Shown one piece after another: positions 8,720 to 18,054 of a stretch of 64,000 bases of DNA. The stretch is taken from assembly GCF_015476115.1 (NCBI RefSeq), contig NZ_CP064295.1, forward strand, positions 2,102,001 through 2,166,000, read 5' to 3'. Origin of the DNA: Aegicerativicinus sediminis. Its GTDB lineage: Bacteria > Bacteroidota > Bacteroidia > Flavobacteriales > Flavobacteriaceae. The notes beneath the pieces are model-generated. The model did not search any database. It saw only the letters and a program-made list of their open reading frames with translations, and had not been told where the DNA came from. Made by a program: the position numbers and the translations under genes. Numbering within the stretch: the first letter of the stretch is position 1; every line of letters starts with the position of its first letter.

Positions 8720-10057
8720 ATGCTTAAGCATCAAATCTTTTACATTTTAATTAGTATAGCCGTTCTTATCTTTTATTTGATTACGGGTAACCCCTTTGTT
8801 TCATTTGGGTTATGGTTGTTATTCTATTTTGTATTGAGGTTTGTTTTTTTATTAGGAAAGGATATTCCCTTATTCGAATTAATGATTATTCTAGCGCTTT
8901 CCCAGTGGATCCTTGGACCTTATATCGATTATATTACCCCAACTACCCATTGGCGTTATTATATGTACGTAGATGAAAATCAATATTATGCATTTGTACT
9001 TCCCGTGGTAATTGTTTTTATCCTTCCGATTATTCTTTTAAAGAAATCCATAGACATAAATAGATTAGAAGAAAAGCTGAAGGGAATAACTAGTTTAAAT
9101 CCAAAACTTCCTTGGATATTGGTGGGGTTTGGAATTTTATGCAGTTTGGTTGGCCGCTTTATGCCGGGTGCATTGGTGTTCGTATTCTTCCTTTTTTCTC
9201 AATTTAAATATATTGGTCTGATCTATATGTTTTTTTCGGAAACCAAATATGATAATTATTTATTATATGCCATATTTGGGGCTACCATATTATCTTCAAT
9301 CCAGGCAGGTCTATTCCACGATTTAATACTTTGGTCTGCACTATTTTCAACGTTCATCGTTTACCGCTACAAATGGGGACTCAAAAGGCGTTTTGTATTG
9401 ATGGGTATTGGCTTTCTTTTTGTTGTTACTACACAATCAATTAAGGCTGAATTTCGGGAAATCAAGGAAAATACTCCAGAAGTTTCTAGTTTAGATCTTT
9501 ACGCCAATTTAGCAATAAACCAAATTTCAGGTGAGGGGTTATTTAGTTCTGAAGAACAAATAAATGATTTAAATGTAAGGTTAAATCAAGGATGGATTAT
9601 TAGTGCCATTATTGATAATATACCTAGATTTAGGCCCTATATTGGTGGTGAAACAATCAAGGATGCCGTATTTGCAAGTTTATTACCACGCTTTTTAAAC
9701 CCAAATAAAAAACAAGCTGGAGGCCGCGAAAATTTTAAATTATTCACAGGCATGGAAATTAAAGGCGACACATCTATGGGAATAAGTATTTTGGGAGAGG
9801 CCTATGGAAATTATGGTCCAAACGGAGCTTTAATTTTTATGTTTATTTGGGGGTTGCTACTTGTGGGAATTTACAATTTGGTAGTTCTTTCTAGTTTGAA
9901 ATATCCTTCCGTTATTCTATGGCTTCCTTTAATTTTTCTTCAAGTTTTAAAAGCAGAAACTGAGTTATTGGTAGTTTTAAATCATCTAATTAAGGCAAGT
10001 TTAATTGTCTTTTTAACTATTTGGTTTGTTACCAAATCGCTTAAATGGAAATTGTGA
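8720..10057 (+). CDS. Wzy-like O-antigen/exopolysaccharide polymerase
   Basis: A 445-aa integral membrane protein with about ten to twelve hydrophobic segments, starting at residue 3. A large polar loop in the second half (roughly residues 235-355, including a conserved-looking stretch around PRFRPYIGGETI and FLNPNKKQAGGREN) is typical of the periplasmic loop of Wzy-type polymerases and O-antigen ligases. Sequence families here are poorly conserved, so the call rests on topology, length and position inside the glycosyltransferase cluster. It should join repeat units on the periplasmic side. Overlaps the next gene by 13 nt. Confidence 0.75.
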   Translation: MLKHQIFYILISIAVLIFYLITGNPFVSFGLWLLFYFVLRFVFLLGKDIPLFELMIILALSQWILGPYIDYITPTTHWRYYMYVDENQYYAFVLPVVIVFILPIILLKKSIDINRLEEKLKGITSLNPKLPWILVGFGILCSLVGRFMPGALVFVFFLFSQFKYIGLIYMFFSETKYDNYLLYAIFGATILSSIQAGLFHDLILWSALFSTFIVYRYKWGLKRRFVLMGIGFLFVVTTQSIKAEFREIKENTPEVSSLDLYANLAINQISGEGLFSSEEQINDLNVRLNQGWIISAIIDNIPRFRPYIGGETIKDAVFASLLPRFLNPNKKQAGGRENFKLFTGMEIKGDTSMGISILGEAYGNYGPNGALIFMFIWGLLLVGIYNLVVLSSLKYPSVILWLPLIFLQVLKAETELLVVLNHLIKASLIVFLTIWFVTKSLKWKL

Positions 10058-11061
10058 ATAGATTTAAATGTATCCTACTTTTTCGTAAAAAATTACCTCA
10101 AAATAGTAGCATAGAAGAGCTATTTAAAGGACTTTTTCAATATTTTGATAAAGTAGAAGATATAGAAACTGAAATTGAGGAAGTTAAATTTAATGGTGCG
10201 AAATTCAAAGTTATTTTTAAAAATATACAACAGGTTAGAGGTCTATCTGCCGATATTTTTCACATAACGGGGGATGTACACTATTTGGCTTTAGCCAAAA
10301 AGAAAAATATGGTTTTAACGGTTCATGATTGTGGTTCTGCCCTAAGAGGTTCCATTTTTAAAAAATTCATAGTTAAAGTATTTTGGTTCTGGCTGCCGGC
10401 CTTAATGGTAGATAGGATTACGGTAATTTCCGAATTTTCTAAATTGGAGTTATCGCAGCTAATTCCTTTCGCAAAAAAGAAGATTAAAGTTATTCATAAT
10501 CCAGTGAATGAAGCCATCACTGAATCTAGAAAGGTGTTTAATCAAAATTATCCATTGATATTGCATATAGGTACTAAACCAAATAAAAACTTGAAACGTA
10601 CCATTAAGGCATTAATTGATATCAAATGTAGATTAAGAATAATTGGAAAATTATCCCAGGAGCAATTGAATTTATTGGAGGATTCAAATATTGATTATGA
10701 AAATGAATTTTTTGTGCCTTATGAACGAATCCTGGAGAGTTATAAAGAATGTGATATAGTAACATTTGTCTCCACTTATGAAGGTTTCGGGATGCCTATT
10801 ATTGAGGCTCAAAAGATCGGGCGGCCCGTGATTACATCCAATTGTTCTTCAATGCCGGAAGTGGCAGGAGAAGGAGCAATGTTGGTAGATCCATATGATG
10901 TGGAATCGATTAGATCTGCAGTGCTTACACTCATTTATGACCCTTTATTGAGGAATTCCTTAATTGAAGAGGGTTTTGAAAATGTTAAGCGCTTTGAAAT
11001 AGAGAATATTTCACAACAGTATATAAAATTATATTCCGATATATTGAATGAAGGAAGTTAG
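10045..11061 (+). CDS. GT4 family glycosyltransferase
   Basis: A 338-aa GT-B transferase, rather short because the N-terminal domain is compact. Landmarks are VHDCGSALRG, ITVISEFSKLEL, LILHIGTKPNKNLKRTI and a clear EX7E motif in STYEGFGMPIIEAQKIGRPV, followed by the donor-binding SSMPEVAGEGAMLVDPYD. This order is characteristic of mannosyl- and related GT4 enzymes, but the sugar is not predictable. The ATG lies inside the end of the polymerase gene, and the gene overlaps the next transferase by 14 nt, which supports coupled translation. Confidence 0.9.
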   Translation: MEIVNRFKCILLFRKKLPQNSSIEELFKGLFQYFDKVEDIETEIEEVKFNGAKFKVIFKNIQQVRGLSADIFHITGDVHYLALAKKKNMVLTVHDCGSALRGSIFKKFIVKVFWFWLPALMVDRITVISEFSKLELSQLIPFAKKKIKVIHNPVNEAITESRKVFNQNYPLILHIGTKPNKNLKRTIKALIDIKCRLRIIGKLSQEQLNLLEDSNIDYENEFFVPYERILESYKECDIVTFVSTYEGFGMPIIEAQKIGRPVITSNCSSMPEVAGEGAMLVDPYDVESIRSAVLTLIYDPLLRNSLIEEGFENVKRFEIENISQQYIKLYSDILNEGS

Positions 11062-12223
11062 AAAATTGCAAATATTGGTTTTTATTGATTGGTTCTTACC
11101 GGGTACGGCCTCTGGTGGACCTGTGAGATCGTATGCAAACATGATGGAACATATGAAAGAGGAGGTGGACTTTTTTGTTGTCACTAGAAATCATGACTAC
11201 TGCGATAATAGACCCTATCAAAATATACTTAAAAATCAATGGAATAATTTATTTGCAAATGTTAAGGTAATGTACGTTGAAGAAAAGGAAATTTCCTCAA
11301 AAACCTTTAGGAAGGTCTTAGACTTTGAGAAATTTGATGCTATTTATATTAATGGTGTTTACAGTTGGAAATTTTCTATTTTGCCAATTTTAGCCTTAAG
11401 GTCATTTAAGTTACCATTGATAATTTCCGCACGGGGAATGCTAAATCCTCAGGCATTTTCAGTTAAAGGGTTAAAGAAGAAGATTTATATAAAACTCTCC
11501 AGACTATTGGGGCTATATAAAGATGTGTATTTTCATGCCACAAATGAGGATGAAAAAAGTAATATATATGAGCATTTTGGAAAATCCGAGCGAATTAAGG
11601 TTGCGCCAAATTTCCCGCGGAAAATTGAATATTTTGAAAGATCTGGCCCAAAATTAATCGGAGTTTTGAATTTGATAAATGTAGCTAGAATATCAAAGGA
11701 AAAGGGGACTTTGGTTATCTTGAAAATATTATCTAAAGTTTCGGAGGGTAAGGTTTCCTTAGATATTTATGGCCCGATTTATGACCATCGATATTGGGAT
11801 TTATGTAAGGAAGCAATCGCGTCCTTGCCCCATAATATTGTTGTAAACTATAAGGGAATATTAAACAGTGAAAAAGTACCTAAAAAGATGTCTGAATATG
11901 ATGCGTTTATTATGCCATCATATGGAGAAAATTTTGGTCATTCCATTTTAGAGGCCATGTCTGTGGGATTGCCTGTAATCATTTCCAACTTGACACCCTG
12001 GAATTCGCTGAATGAAAAAAATGTAGGATGGGACATTGGGATAGAAAATTTAGAGGGGTTTGTAAAGTCGATAAATCAATTATTATTTATAGATGATACC
12101 GCTTATAAAGAAAAAAGTTTGGCAGCGAGACAATATGCCGCTCAATTTATTAACAACCCTAGTACCCTCCAAGCTAATAAGAAAATGTTTGAAGAGGTTA
12201 TAAATGATTTTGCTTCCCATTAA
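11048..12223 (+). CDS. GT4 family glycosyltransferase
   Basis: A 391-aa GT-B enzyme. The N-terminal glycine-rich motif is FLPGTASGGPVRSYANMM. The C-terminal domain has NVARISKEKGTLVILKIL, SLDIYGPIYDHRYW and the EX7E motif in PSYGENFGHSILEAMSVG, with both glutamates in place. This pattern is seen in Bacteroidota capsule transferases placed next to WcaF-type acetyltransferases, as here. It would act cytoplasmically on the undecaprenyl-linked glycan. Confidence 0.9.
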   Translation: MKEVRKLQILVFIDWFLPGTASGGPVRSYANMMEHMKEEVDFFVVTRNHDYCDNRPYQNILKNQWNNLFANVKVMYVEEKEISSKTFRKVLDFEKFDAIYINGVYSWKFSILPILALRSFKLPLIISARGMLNPQAFSVKGLKKKIYIKLSRLLGLYKDVYFHATNEDEKSNIYEHFGKSERIKVAPNFPRKIEYFERSGPKLIGVLNLINVARISKEKGTLVILKILSKVSEGKVSLDIYGPIYDHRYWDLCKEAIASLPHNIVVNYKGILNSEKVPKKMSEYDAFIMPSYGENFGHSILEAMSVGLPVIISNLTPWNSLNEKNVGWDIGIENLEGFVKSINQLLFIDDTAYKEKSLAARQYAAQFINNPSTLQANKKMFEEVINDFASH

Positions 12224-12236
12224 ATAAATTTCAGGC

Positions 12237-12791
12237 GTGGAAAAACAAATAGTTAATCTATCTAAATTTAATAACGATTGGTTTGATGCAGGTAATAAAA
12301 TTAAACGCATCATGTGGTTTATTATTAATGCCTTATTTTTTATAAACCCTTTGAATGCTTCTTCAAAATTAAAAGTTTTCCTTCTCAGAAAATTTGGGGC
12401 TTCTATAGGTGAAGGTGTAGTTTTTAAACCGAAGGTTAATATTAAATATCCCTGGAACTTATCTATTGGGAATAATTGCTGGATAGGAGAAAACGTTTGG
12501 ATAGACAATTTAGCTCAAGTAACAATAAAAGATAATGTATGCATTTCCCAAGGAGCCATGTTACTTTGTGGTAACCATAATTATAAAAAAACAACTTTCG
12601 ATTTAATGATTGGCCCAATCACTTTAGAAGATGGCGTTTGGTTAGGTGCCCAATCCTTAGTTGGTCCTAATGTTATTTGTCGCTCTCATTCGGTTATAGG
12701 AGTTAAATCGGTTGCTACTAAGGACCTTGATCCCTACTCAATTTATAGGGGAAATCCTGCACAAAAAGTCCAAGAAAGGATAATCGAATAA
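12237..12791 (+). CDS. wcaF: WcaF-like putative colanic acid-type acetyltransferase
   Basis: A 184-aa hexapeptide acyltransferase whose order of motifs matches WcaF: an N-terminal helix with WFDAGNKIKRIMWFIINAL, then LLRKFGASIGEGVVFKP, CWIGENVWIDNLAQV, the active-site loop LLCGNHNYKKTTFD, and the C-terminal YRGNPAQKVQ. WcaF-type enzymes acetylate a sugar of the repeat unit from acetyl-CoA. Translation begins at a GTG 14 nt after the previous stop; no in-frame ATG precedes the conserved N-terminus. The gene symbol is by family resemblance, since this organism does not necessarily make colanic acid. Confidence 0.85.
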   Translation: MEKQIVNLSKFNNDWFDAGNKIKRIMWFIINALFFINPLNASSKLKVFLLRKFGASIGEGVVFKPKVNIKYPWNLSIGNNCWIGENVWIDNLAQVTIKDNVCISQGAMLLCGNHNYKKTTFDLMIGPITLEDGVWLGAQSLVGPNVICRSHSVIGVKSVATKDLDPYSIYRGNPAQKVQERIIE

Positions 12792-12800
12792 AATTGATTC

Positions 12801-13565
12801 ATGCTTAAAGTCTCCATCATTACTGCAACGTACAATAGCGCTGGTTCCATTAAAACAGCGATAGAGTCGGTGAATAACCAAATATATAGGAACATAGAGC
12901 ATGTCTTTATTGATGGCCAGTCTAAAGACGAAACCTTGAAAATAATAAATGAAAAGTCCCAGGTTTCAAAAACGGTTATTTCTGAATCGGATAATGGAAT
13001 CTATGATGCATTAAATAAGGGAATTATCTATAGCAAAGGAGATATTATAGGTCTTCTCCATTCTGATGATTTTTTGGCAGAACCCGATATAATTGAAGCA
13101 GTAGTTGATATTTTTGAAAAAACAAACGTGGATGGTGTTTATGGAGATTTGCACTATGTTAAGAAAGATAACACCCAAAAAATTATTCGCCATTGGAAAG
13201 GAAAACCATTCGACATCGCTCTGTTGAAAAATGGTTGGATGCCCGCGCATCCAACCCTCTTTTTAAGGAGATCTGTCTATGAGATGTATGGAGGTTTTGA
13301 TACTAGTTTTAAAATAGCGGCTGATTATGATTTCATTCTTCGAATAATGAATGAAAAAAAATTAAAGTTTAAATACCTACCTATGGTATTCTGTAAAATG
13401 AGGGTTGGAGGGGCGAGCAACAAAAATATTTTAAATATTGTATTAAAGTCAACCGAAGATTACCGGGCATTGAGGAAAAATCAGTTTAACTCGCCGATCA
13501 TTATATTGCTTCAAAAAAATCTTTCAAAGGTTCCTCAATTTATTCGAACGTTTAAAATTGGATAA
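12801..13565 (+). CDS. WcaE-like GT2 family glycosyltransferase
   Basis: A 254-aa GT2 enzyme close to the WcaE/WcaA type. The N-terminus is LKVSIITATYNSAGSI. FIDGQSKDET, ESDNGIYDALNKGI and the metal-binding segment IGLLHSDDF follow in order, and then the acceptor site with MPAHPTLFLRRSVYE and KIAADYDFILRI. The DNGIYDA(L/M)NKG block is diagnostic of this GT2 subgroup. It ends the glycosyltransferase series and is followed by a 142-nt gap that contains a likely new promoter. Confidence 0.88.
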   Translation: MLKVSIITATYNSAGSIKTAIESVNNQIYRNIEHVFIDGQSKDETLKIINEKSQVSKTVISESDNGIYDALNKGIIYSKGDIIGLLHSDDFLAEPDIIEAVVDIFEKTNVDGVYGDLHYVKKDNTQKIIRHWKGKPFDIALLKNGWMPAHPTLFLRRSVYEMYGGFDTSFKIAADYDFILRIMNEKKLKFKYLPMVFCKMRVGGASNKNILNIVLKSTEDYRALRKNQFNSPIIILLQKNLSKVPQFIRTFKIG

Positions 13566-13661
13566 AATTAGGGGAGGTGGGCATACGTTAACGGATTCAA
13601 TTGATTTTTTAATAAAATTCATTCATTTCGTTTTATAATATTTATTTTGAAATAAAAATTC

Positions 13662-13669
13662 TATTTTTG
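13662..13669 (+). promoter_or_regulatory. Putative -7 box upstream of the WecA-like gene
   Basis: TATTTTTG fits the Bacteroidota -7 consensus TAnnTTTG and lies 38 nt before the ATG. No TTTG is present at the proper -33 distance, so the promoter is only half supported. It would start a separate transcript for the initiating transferase and the export genes. Confidence 0.35.
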
Positions 13670-13707
13670 AAGGTCCAATCTACATTGAATAGTAGTTAAT
13701 TACAACT

Positions 13708-14808
13708 ATGAACTTGTTATTTGATCCCCAAGTATTACTCAATTATTTTAATGAACATAGAATCATATTCTCTATTGTCATATTTACCGCTTCCTTTGCG
13801 ATTACGTATTTTATTATCCCAAAAATAATATTTGTTACATATAAGAGGCGATTATTGACGGAAGTAGGAGATCGTAGTTCTCATAAAGTTCGAACTCCAG
13901 TTTTTGGGGGTGTTTCCTTCTTTATAACCATAGTCCTTGTCCTATCGGTTACGCAGTCTATGTATAAGGAGTTGTTAATTGGTAACCAAATTATTGCTGC
14001 TATTACGATCCTTTTTTTAGTAGGACTTAAAGATGACCTTGTGGTTTCAACCGCCAAAGCGAAATTAATAAGTCAATTTTTTGCTATAGCGTTCGTTGTG
14101 TTTCTTCCAGAGCTTAATATATTGAGTTTAAAGGGTTTTCTTGGACTTTATGAATTGGGGTATTTGAATCTAGCTGCCATAATATTTATGTTATTAGTCA
14201 TTAATGGTTATAATTTAATTGACGGAATAGATGGTCTTGCAGCAATTATAGGAATCATAATTTGTTCTGCATATGCCTATACTTATTTTATTTTACATGA
14301 TAACTTTTATTTCTTATTGAGTCTAACAGTTATTGGGTCATTATCTGCGTTTTTAAGATATAATTTATCAAATACAAAGAAAAAGTTGTTCATGGGAGAT
14401 ACAGGGTCCTTGATAATTGGATTTGTTATAGGATTACTGTCATTGAGGTTTTTGACCCATAGAGATATCGTAACTTCTACGGTTGGACTTTTGGCTGAAA
14501 ACAGTGTTGCCATAATAGTCGCTATTTTATGTGTGCTACTTTTCGATACGCTTCGAATTGTCATTTCAAGATTATTAGAAAATAAGCACCCTTTTGAAGC
14601 AGATCGCAACCATGCGCATCATATTTTATTAGATACGGGTTTTTCACATTTAAATGCTAGTCTTGTATTGGGTGCGTTCAATATTGCTATGATCCTTGTT
14701 ATTTGGGTGTTGGGTATATATTTTTCAAGTTTTATACTGACCTTTATTTTATTGGTTTCCTTTGCAGCATACTATTTAGTTTTAAATAAACTAAAAAAAC
14801 GTACTTGA
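13708..14808 (+). CDS. Undecaprenyl-phosphate sugar-1-phosphate transferase (WecA/MraY family)
   Basis: A 366-aa polytopic membrane protein of the polyprenyl-phosphate N-acetylhexosamine-1-phosphate transferase family, which attaches the first sugar to undecaprenyl phosphate. Signatures in order are the SHKVRTPVFGGVSFF loop near residue 55, LVGLKDD near 107, the catalytic LIDGIDGLA near 170-178, FMGDTGSLIIGF near 228-239, and the HAHH motif near 302 in DRNHAHHIL. The DRNHAHHILL form is typical of WecA-like rather than cell-wall MraY enzymes. Position next to wza/wzc-type genes supports initiation of exopolysaccharide synthesis. Confidence 0.9.
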   Translation: MNLLFDPQVLLNYFNEHRIIFSIVIFTASFAITYFIIPKIIFVTYKRRLLTEVGDRSSHKVRTPVFGGVSFFITIVLVLSVTQSMYKELLIGNQIIAAITILFLVGLKDDLVVSTAKAKLISQFFAIAFVVFLPELNILSLKGFLGLYELGYLNLAAIIFMLLVINGYNLIDGIDGLAAIIGIIICSAYAYTYFILHDNFYFLLSLTVIGSLSAFLRYNLSNTKKKLFMGDTGSLIIGFVIGLLSLRFLTHRDIVTSTVGLLAENSVAIIVAILCVLLFDTLRIVISRLLENKHPFEADRNHAHHILLDTGFSHLNASLVLGAFNIAMILVIWVLGIYFSSFILTFILLVSFAAYYLVLNKLKKRT

Positions 14809-14871
14809 GATCTCCGTGAATTTATATCACATGCTTATTTTTGTTAATATTGGAAATTGTTTGCTTTCTTA

Positions 14872-15636
14872 ATGAAACTCTCTTTTATTATTTTAATACT
14901 TACTTTAATTATTACATCTTGTAGTGCAAGAAAGGACATTAGGTATTTTGAAAATATTGAAACCCCAGTGGAAGCAGGATTTAATGCGGTTGGTGAAGTT
15001 TTATTAATGCCAAATGATAAAATAACGATAACTGTTTCTTCGCCGGATAATATTGGCGTTGCGCCTTTCAACAAAACAGAAATTAGTTATGTAATGCAGG
15101 ATGCAGCCGGAACAACAGTAACTAACCCAAAGCCATATACAGTTTCTAAGGAAGGGACAATTGAATTTCCTAAATTGGGCGTCCTTAATGTGCAAGGTAA
15201 ATCTTTAACGGAATTGGATAATTATCTTACCAAAATACTTAAAGAATATATCGATGACCCCTATGTTGACATTGAAATAGTTAATTTTCGATTTTTTGTG
15301 CTCGGGGAGGTGAAAAATCCTGGTGTTTACAACAGCGAAAATGAAAATATGACGTTTATCGAAGCAATTGCAAAGGCAGGTGATTTAACCATTTCAGGAA
15401 AGCGGGACAATATTTTGATAATCCGAAAATCTGGACTAGGAAGACAGTTTATTCGTTTGAGTTTGTTAGATCAACAACTTTTTACTAGTCCTGGATATTA
15501 TATACAGACAAATGATATAATTTATGTCGAGCCAAGCATTATTGGATCTAGAAAAGAGGCTTGGGAAACTAGAATAGGTACTTATACAGGGATATTTGCC
15601 TTCATATTATCTGCTTATGCGATTCTTTCCAGATAA
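14872..15636 (+). CDS. Wza-like polysaccharide export outer-membrane lipoprotein
   Basis: A 254-aa protein. The ATG at 14872 gives a clean lipoprotein signal (KLSFIILILTLIITSC, lipobox ITSC); the TTG at 14857 would only add five residues. The poly-export domain follows (LMPNDKITITVSSPDN to YVDIEIVNF), then an SLBB-type domain (FFVLGEVKNPGVYNSENENM to IIYVEPS), and a C-terminal hydrophobic stretch that may cross a membrane. The family forms the outer-membrane channel for capsular and exopolysaccharide. The autokinase gene starts 15 nt downstream, the usual Wza-Wzc pairing. Confidence 0.9.
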   Translation: MKLSFIILILTLIITSCSARKDIRYFENIETPVEAGFNAVGEVLLMPNDKITITVSSPDNIGVAPFNKTEISYVMQDAAGTTVTNPKPYTVSKEGTIEFPKLGVLNVQGKSLTELDNYLTKILKEYIDDPYVDIEIVNFRFFVLGEVKNPGVYNSENENMTFIEAIAKAGDLTISGKRDNILIIRKSGLGRQFIRLSLLDQQLFTSPGYYIQTNDIIYVEPSIIGSRKEAWETRIGTYTGIFAFILSAYAILSR

Positions 15637-15651
15637 TCATAACTCCAAACT

Positions 15652-18015
15652 ATGAGTGAAATTCCCGATAAAAATAATGCCAATTTTCAAGATGAACGGA
15701 TTAATATTAAGACCCAAGTTGAATATTATCTAAGGCATTGGAAATGGTTTTTATTGGCGGTAATTATTGCATATGCCTATGCTTATTATGAGATTAGAAC
15801 CATAGTTCCTCAATATAAAATTGTATCATCTATTCTCATAAAGGATGCTGGTGGGGGGTCTCCTGAATTAGCGGCGCTTTCAGATTTAGGCTTTATGAAG
15901 AGCAGCAAAGGAGGTGTTGATGACGAAATTCAAATTTTACGATCGAGAACATTGATGCGGCAAGTTGTCGAGGAACTCAATTTGAATATTGAATATGTAA
16001 GCAAAGGGTATTTAAGACCCAAGGAATTGTATAATAATTCTCCAATTATAATTCGTTTTTTAAATGATACCGTAAAGGCAAATGCGAGAGGAAATTTCGT
16101 TTTATATATTCATGACAAAGATGAATTTTCATATGTTAGAAACGATGAAATCTCAAATGAAAAGTTTCCTTTAAACACTTGGATAGACACCAATCTGGGG
16201 AGCTTGAAGTTCGAAACCAACTCAAGGATCGATCAATATGTTGGTAGGGAAATTTATATACAGTTAAATTCTGTTGAGCAATCGGTCAATTTATACCAAT
16301 ACCAAATAAACATCTATTTTCCTGATAAATATTCTAGGGTTATTGAATTGTCAATGGTGTCTCCAAATGTTCCAAAAGCTAAGGACATCATTAATAAATT
16401 GGTGGAACAGTATAACGAAGATGCCATTAATGATACAAAGTTGGTGGCAAATAAAACTTCTGAATTTATTGACGAACGATTAAGAATTATTTCGGAGGAT
16501 TTATTTAAGGTTGAAAAGGATGTAGAATCTTTTAAAAAAGATAATTCCTTGATTGATATTAATACGCAATCTCAAGAATTTTTATCGGGTAGAAGAACAT
16601 ATGAAAATCGACGTATTCAGTTAGAAACAGAATTGCAACTAATTGATTACATGAAGGATTATTTAGAGCGACCAAATCTTGAATTATTGCCATCGAAAAT
16701 AGGTTTAACTGATCCAGCGTTACAAACATCTATAAATGAATATAACACACTCTGGTTACAAAAAGATAAGGCGTTAGAAAGTGTCACGGAAAAGAATCCA
16801 ATAATTGATAATTACAATAGGGATTTAGAATTATTGAAACAAAAAGTGAATCAGGGACTTGACAATTTAGAATCCAATATAAATATTCAAATTTCAGATT
16901 TAACTAACCAGGAAAGACGATTTCAAGGAGGACTATCAAATATTCCAACACAAGAACGGGAATTTAGGGATATAGAACGGCAGCAACAAATTAAAGAACA
17001 GTTGTTTCTTTATTTATTAACAAAAAGAGAGGAAACTGCTATCGCCAGTGCAGCTACTTCTGCAAGTTCTAAAATTATTGATAAAGCCTACTCTAGTTTA
17101 GGGCCGGTATTGCCAGATAAGCGAAGTATTTATATGAAATATATTATTGCCGGCATAATTATACCCTTTCTAATTCTATTTGTAATCAATCTTCTAGATA
17201 CAAAGGTTAGGAGCTCAAAGGATGTTGAGAAATTAATTAAAAAACCCATCATTGGCGAAATTCCAAAATCTCCTTCTAAGGAGCATTATATTGTTAAAAC
17301 ACATGATAAATCTAATTTGGCCGAATCATATCGATTGCTAGATACGAATTTGGAATTTTTACTATCTGATGCTCAATCCTCTTGTAAATCCATATTAATC
17401 ACATCGACCATTAGTAAAGAGGGGAAAACCTCCATTGCCACCAATATTGGGTTGACTTTGGCATACTCTGGTAAGCGAGTGGCTCTGATTGAATTAGATC
17501 TTAGGGCACCAAAAGTTTTGCAGTATCTAAATCTAGAAAAGGCCTCAGGCGTGTCCAATTTCATTGTTGATCATGACTTATCGATTGATGATATCATTAT
17601 TGACCAATCCCTCACTCCTAATTTAAAAATAATTCCATCTGGGGATATTCCTCCTAATCCGACGGATCTATTAAAAACAAAACGCTTAGGTGAGTTGTTC
17701 GCTCAACTAGAAGAACAGTTTGACTTTATTATTATTGATACAGCTCCTGTTAGTTTAGTGCCCGATACCTTCCTTTTAAGCAAATATGCGGATGTTTGTG
17801 CCTATGTGATAAAAGCGAATTATTTAGATAAGCGTCAGTTAAAATATGCTGAAATGTTGGTAAATGATGAACGATTTGATAACGTTGCATTTATAGTTAA
17901 TGGTGTTACAAAAGATAAAGGAGTGGGTTATGGTTATGGCTACGGATATGGTTATGGTTACGGCCAACCTGTCCCTCTTCCGTGGTACAAAAGGCTCCTT
18001 AAATTCAGAGGATAA
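15652..18015 (+). CDS. Wzc-type polysaccharide co-polymerase / tyrosine autokinase (BY-kinase)
   Basis: A 787-aa fusion of a Wzz chain-length domain and a cytoplasmic BY-kinase. Wzz starts around residues 18-110 with TM1 WFLLAVIIAYAYAYYEI. A coiled-coil periplasmic part covers about 260-470 and TM2 (YIIAGIIIPFLILFVINLL) is near 495-513. The kinase has Walker A SKEGKTS near 588-594, Walker A' LIELDLRAPKV near 612, and Walker B FIIIDTAPV near 689. The C-terminus has an alternating Gly-Tyr run (about 758-771) that replaces the usual irregular tyrosine cluster. Phosphorylation of these tyrosines is expected to control polymer length and export. Confidence 0.93.
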   Translation: MSEIPDKNNANFQDERINIKTQVEYYLRHWKWFLLAVIIAYAYAYYEIRTIVPQYKIVSSILIKDAGGGSPELAALSDLGFMKSSKGGVDDEIQILRSRTLMRQVVEELNLNIEYVSKGYLRPKELYNNSPIIIRFLNDTVKANARGNFVLYIHDKDEFSYVRNDEISNEKFPLNTWIDTNLGSLKFETNSRIDQYVGREIYIQLNSVEQSVNLYQYQINIYFPDKYSRVIELSMVSPNVPKAKDIINKLVEQYNEDAINDTKLVANKTSEFIDERLRIISEDLFKVEKDVESFKKDNSLIDINTQSQEFLSGRRTYENRRIQLETELQLIDYMKDYLERPNLELLPSKIGLTDPALQTSINEYNTLWLQKDKALESVTEKNPIIDNYNRDLELLKQKVNQGLDNLESNINIQISDLTNQERRFQGGLSNIPTQEREFRDIERQQQIKEQLFLYLLTKREETAIASAATSASSKIIDKAYSSLGPVLPDKRSIYMKYIIAGIIIPFLILFVINLLDTKVRSSKDVEKLIKKPIIGEIPKSPSKEHYIVKTHDKSNLAESYRLLDTNLEFLLSDAQSSCKSILITSTISKEGKTSIATNIGLTLAYSGKRVALIELDLRAPKVLQYLNLEKASGVSNFIVDHDLSIDDIIIDQSLTPNLKIIPSGDIPPNPTDLLKTKRLGELFAQLEEQFDFIIIDTAPVSLVPDTFLLSKYADVCAYVIKANYLDKRQLKYAEMLVNDERFDNVAFIVNGVTKDKGVGYGYGYGYGYGYGQPVPLPWYKRLLKFRG

Positions 18016-18019
18016 TACT

Positions 18020-18054
18020 TTTTATCGATGAAATACATCATTTTATCGATAAAA
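18020..18054. repeat. Two TTTTATCGAT copies spaced 21 bp, the second within a 14-bp palindrome
   Basis: TTTTATCGAT occurs at 18020-18029 and again at 18041-18050. The second copy extends to the perfect palindrome TTTTATCGATAAAA (18041-18054). The 21-bp spacing (two helical turns) and palindromic cores suggest a protein-binding site, but the position just after the autokinase stop would also fit part of a transcript end. No U-tract follows. Confidence 0.4.

Noticed and set aside
17926-17967. The GGTTAT-type run as a possible CRISPR or tandem DNA repeat
   Set aside because: It is coding sequence for the Gly-Tyr tail; there are no spacers and no cas genes in the window.
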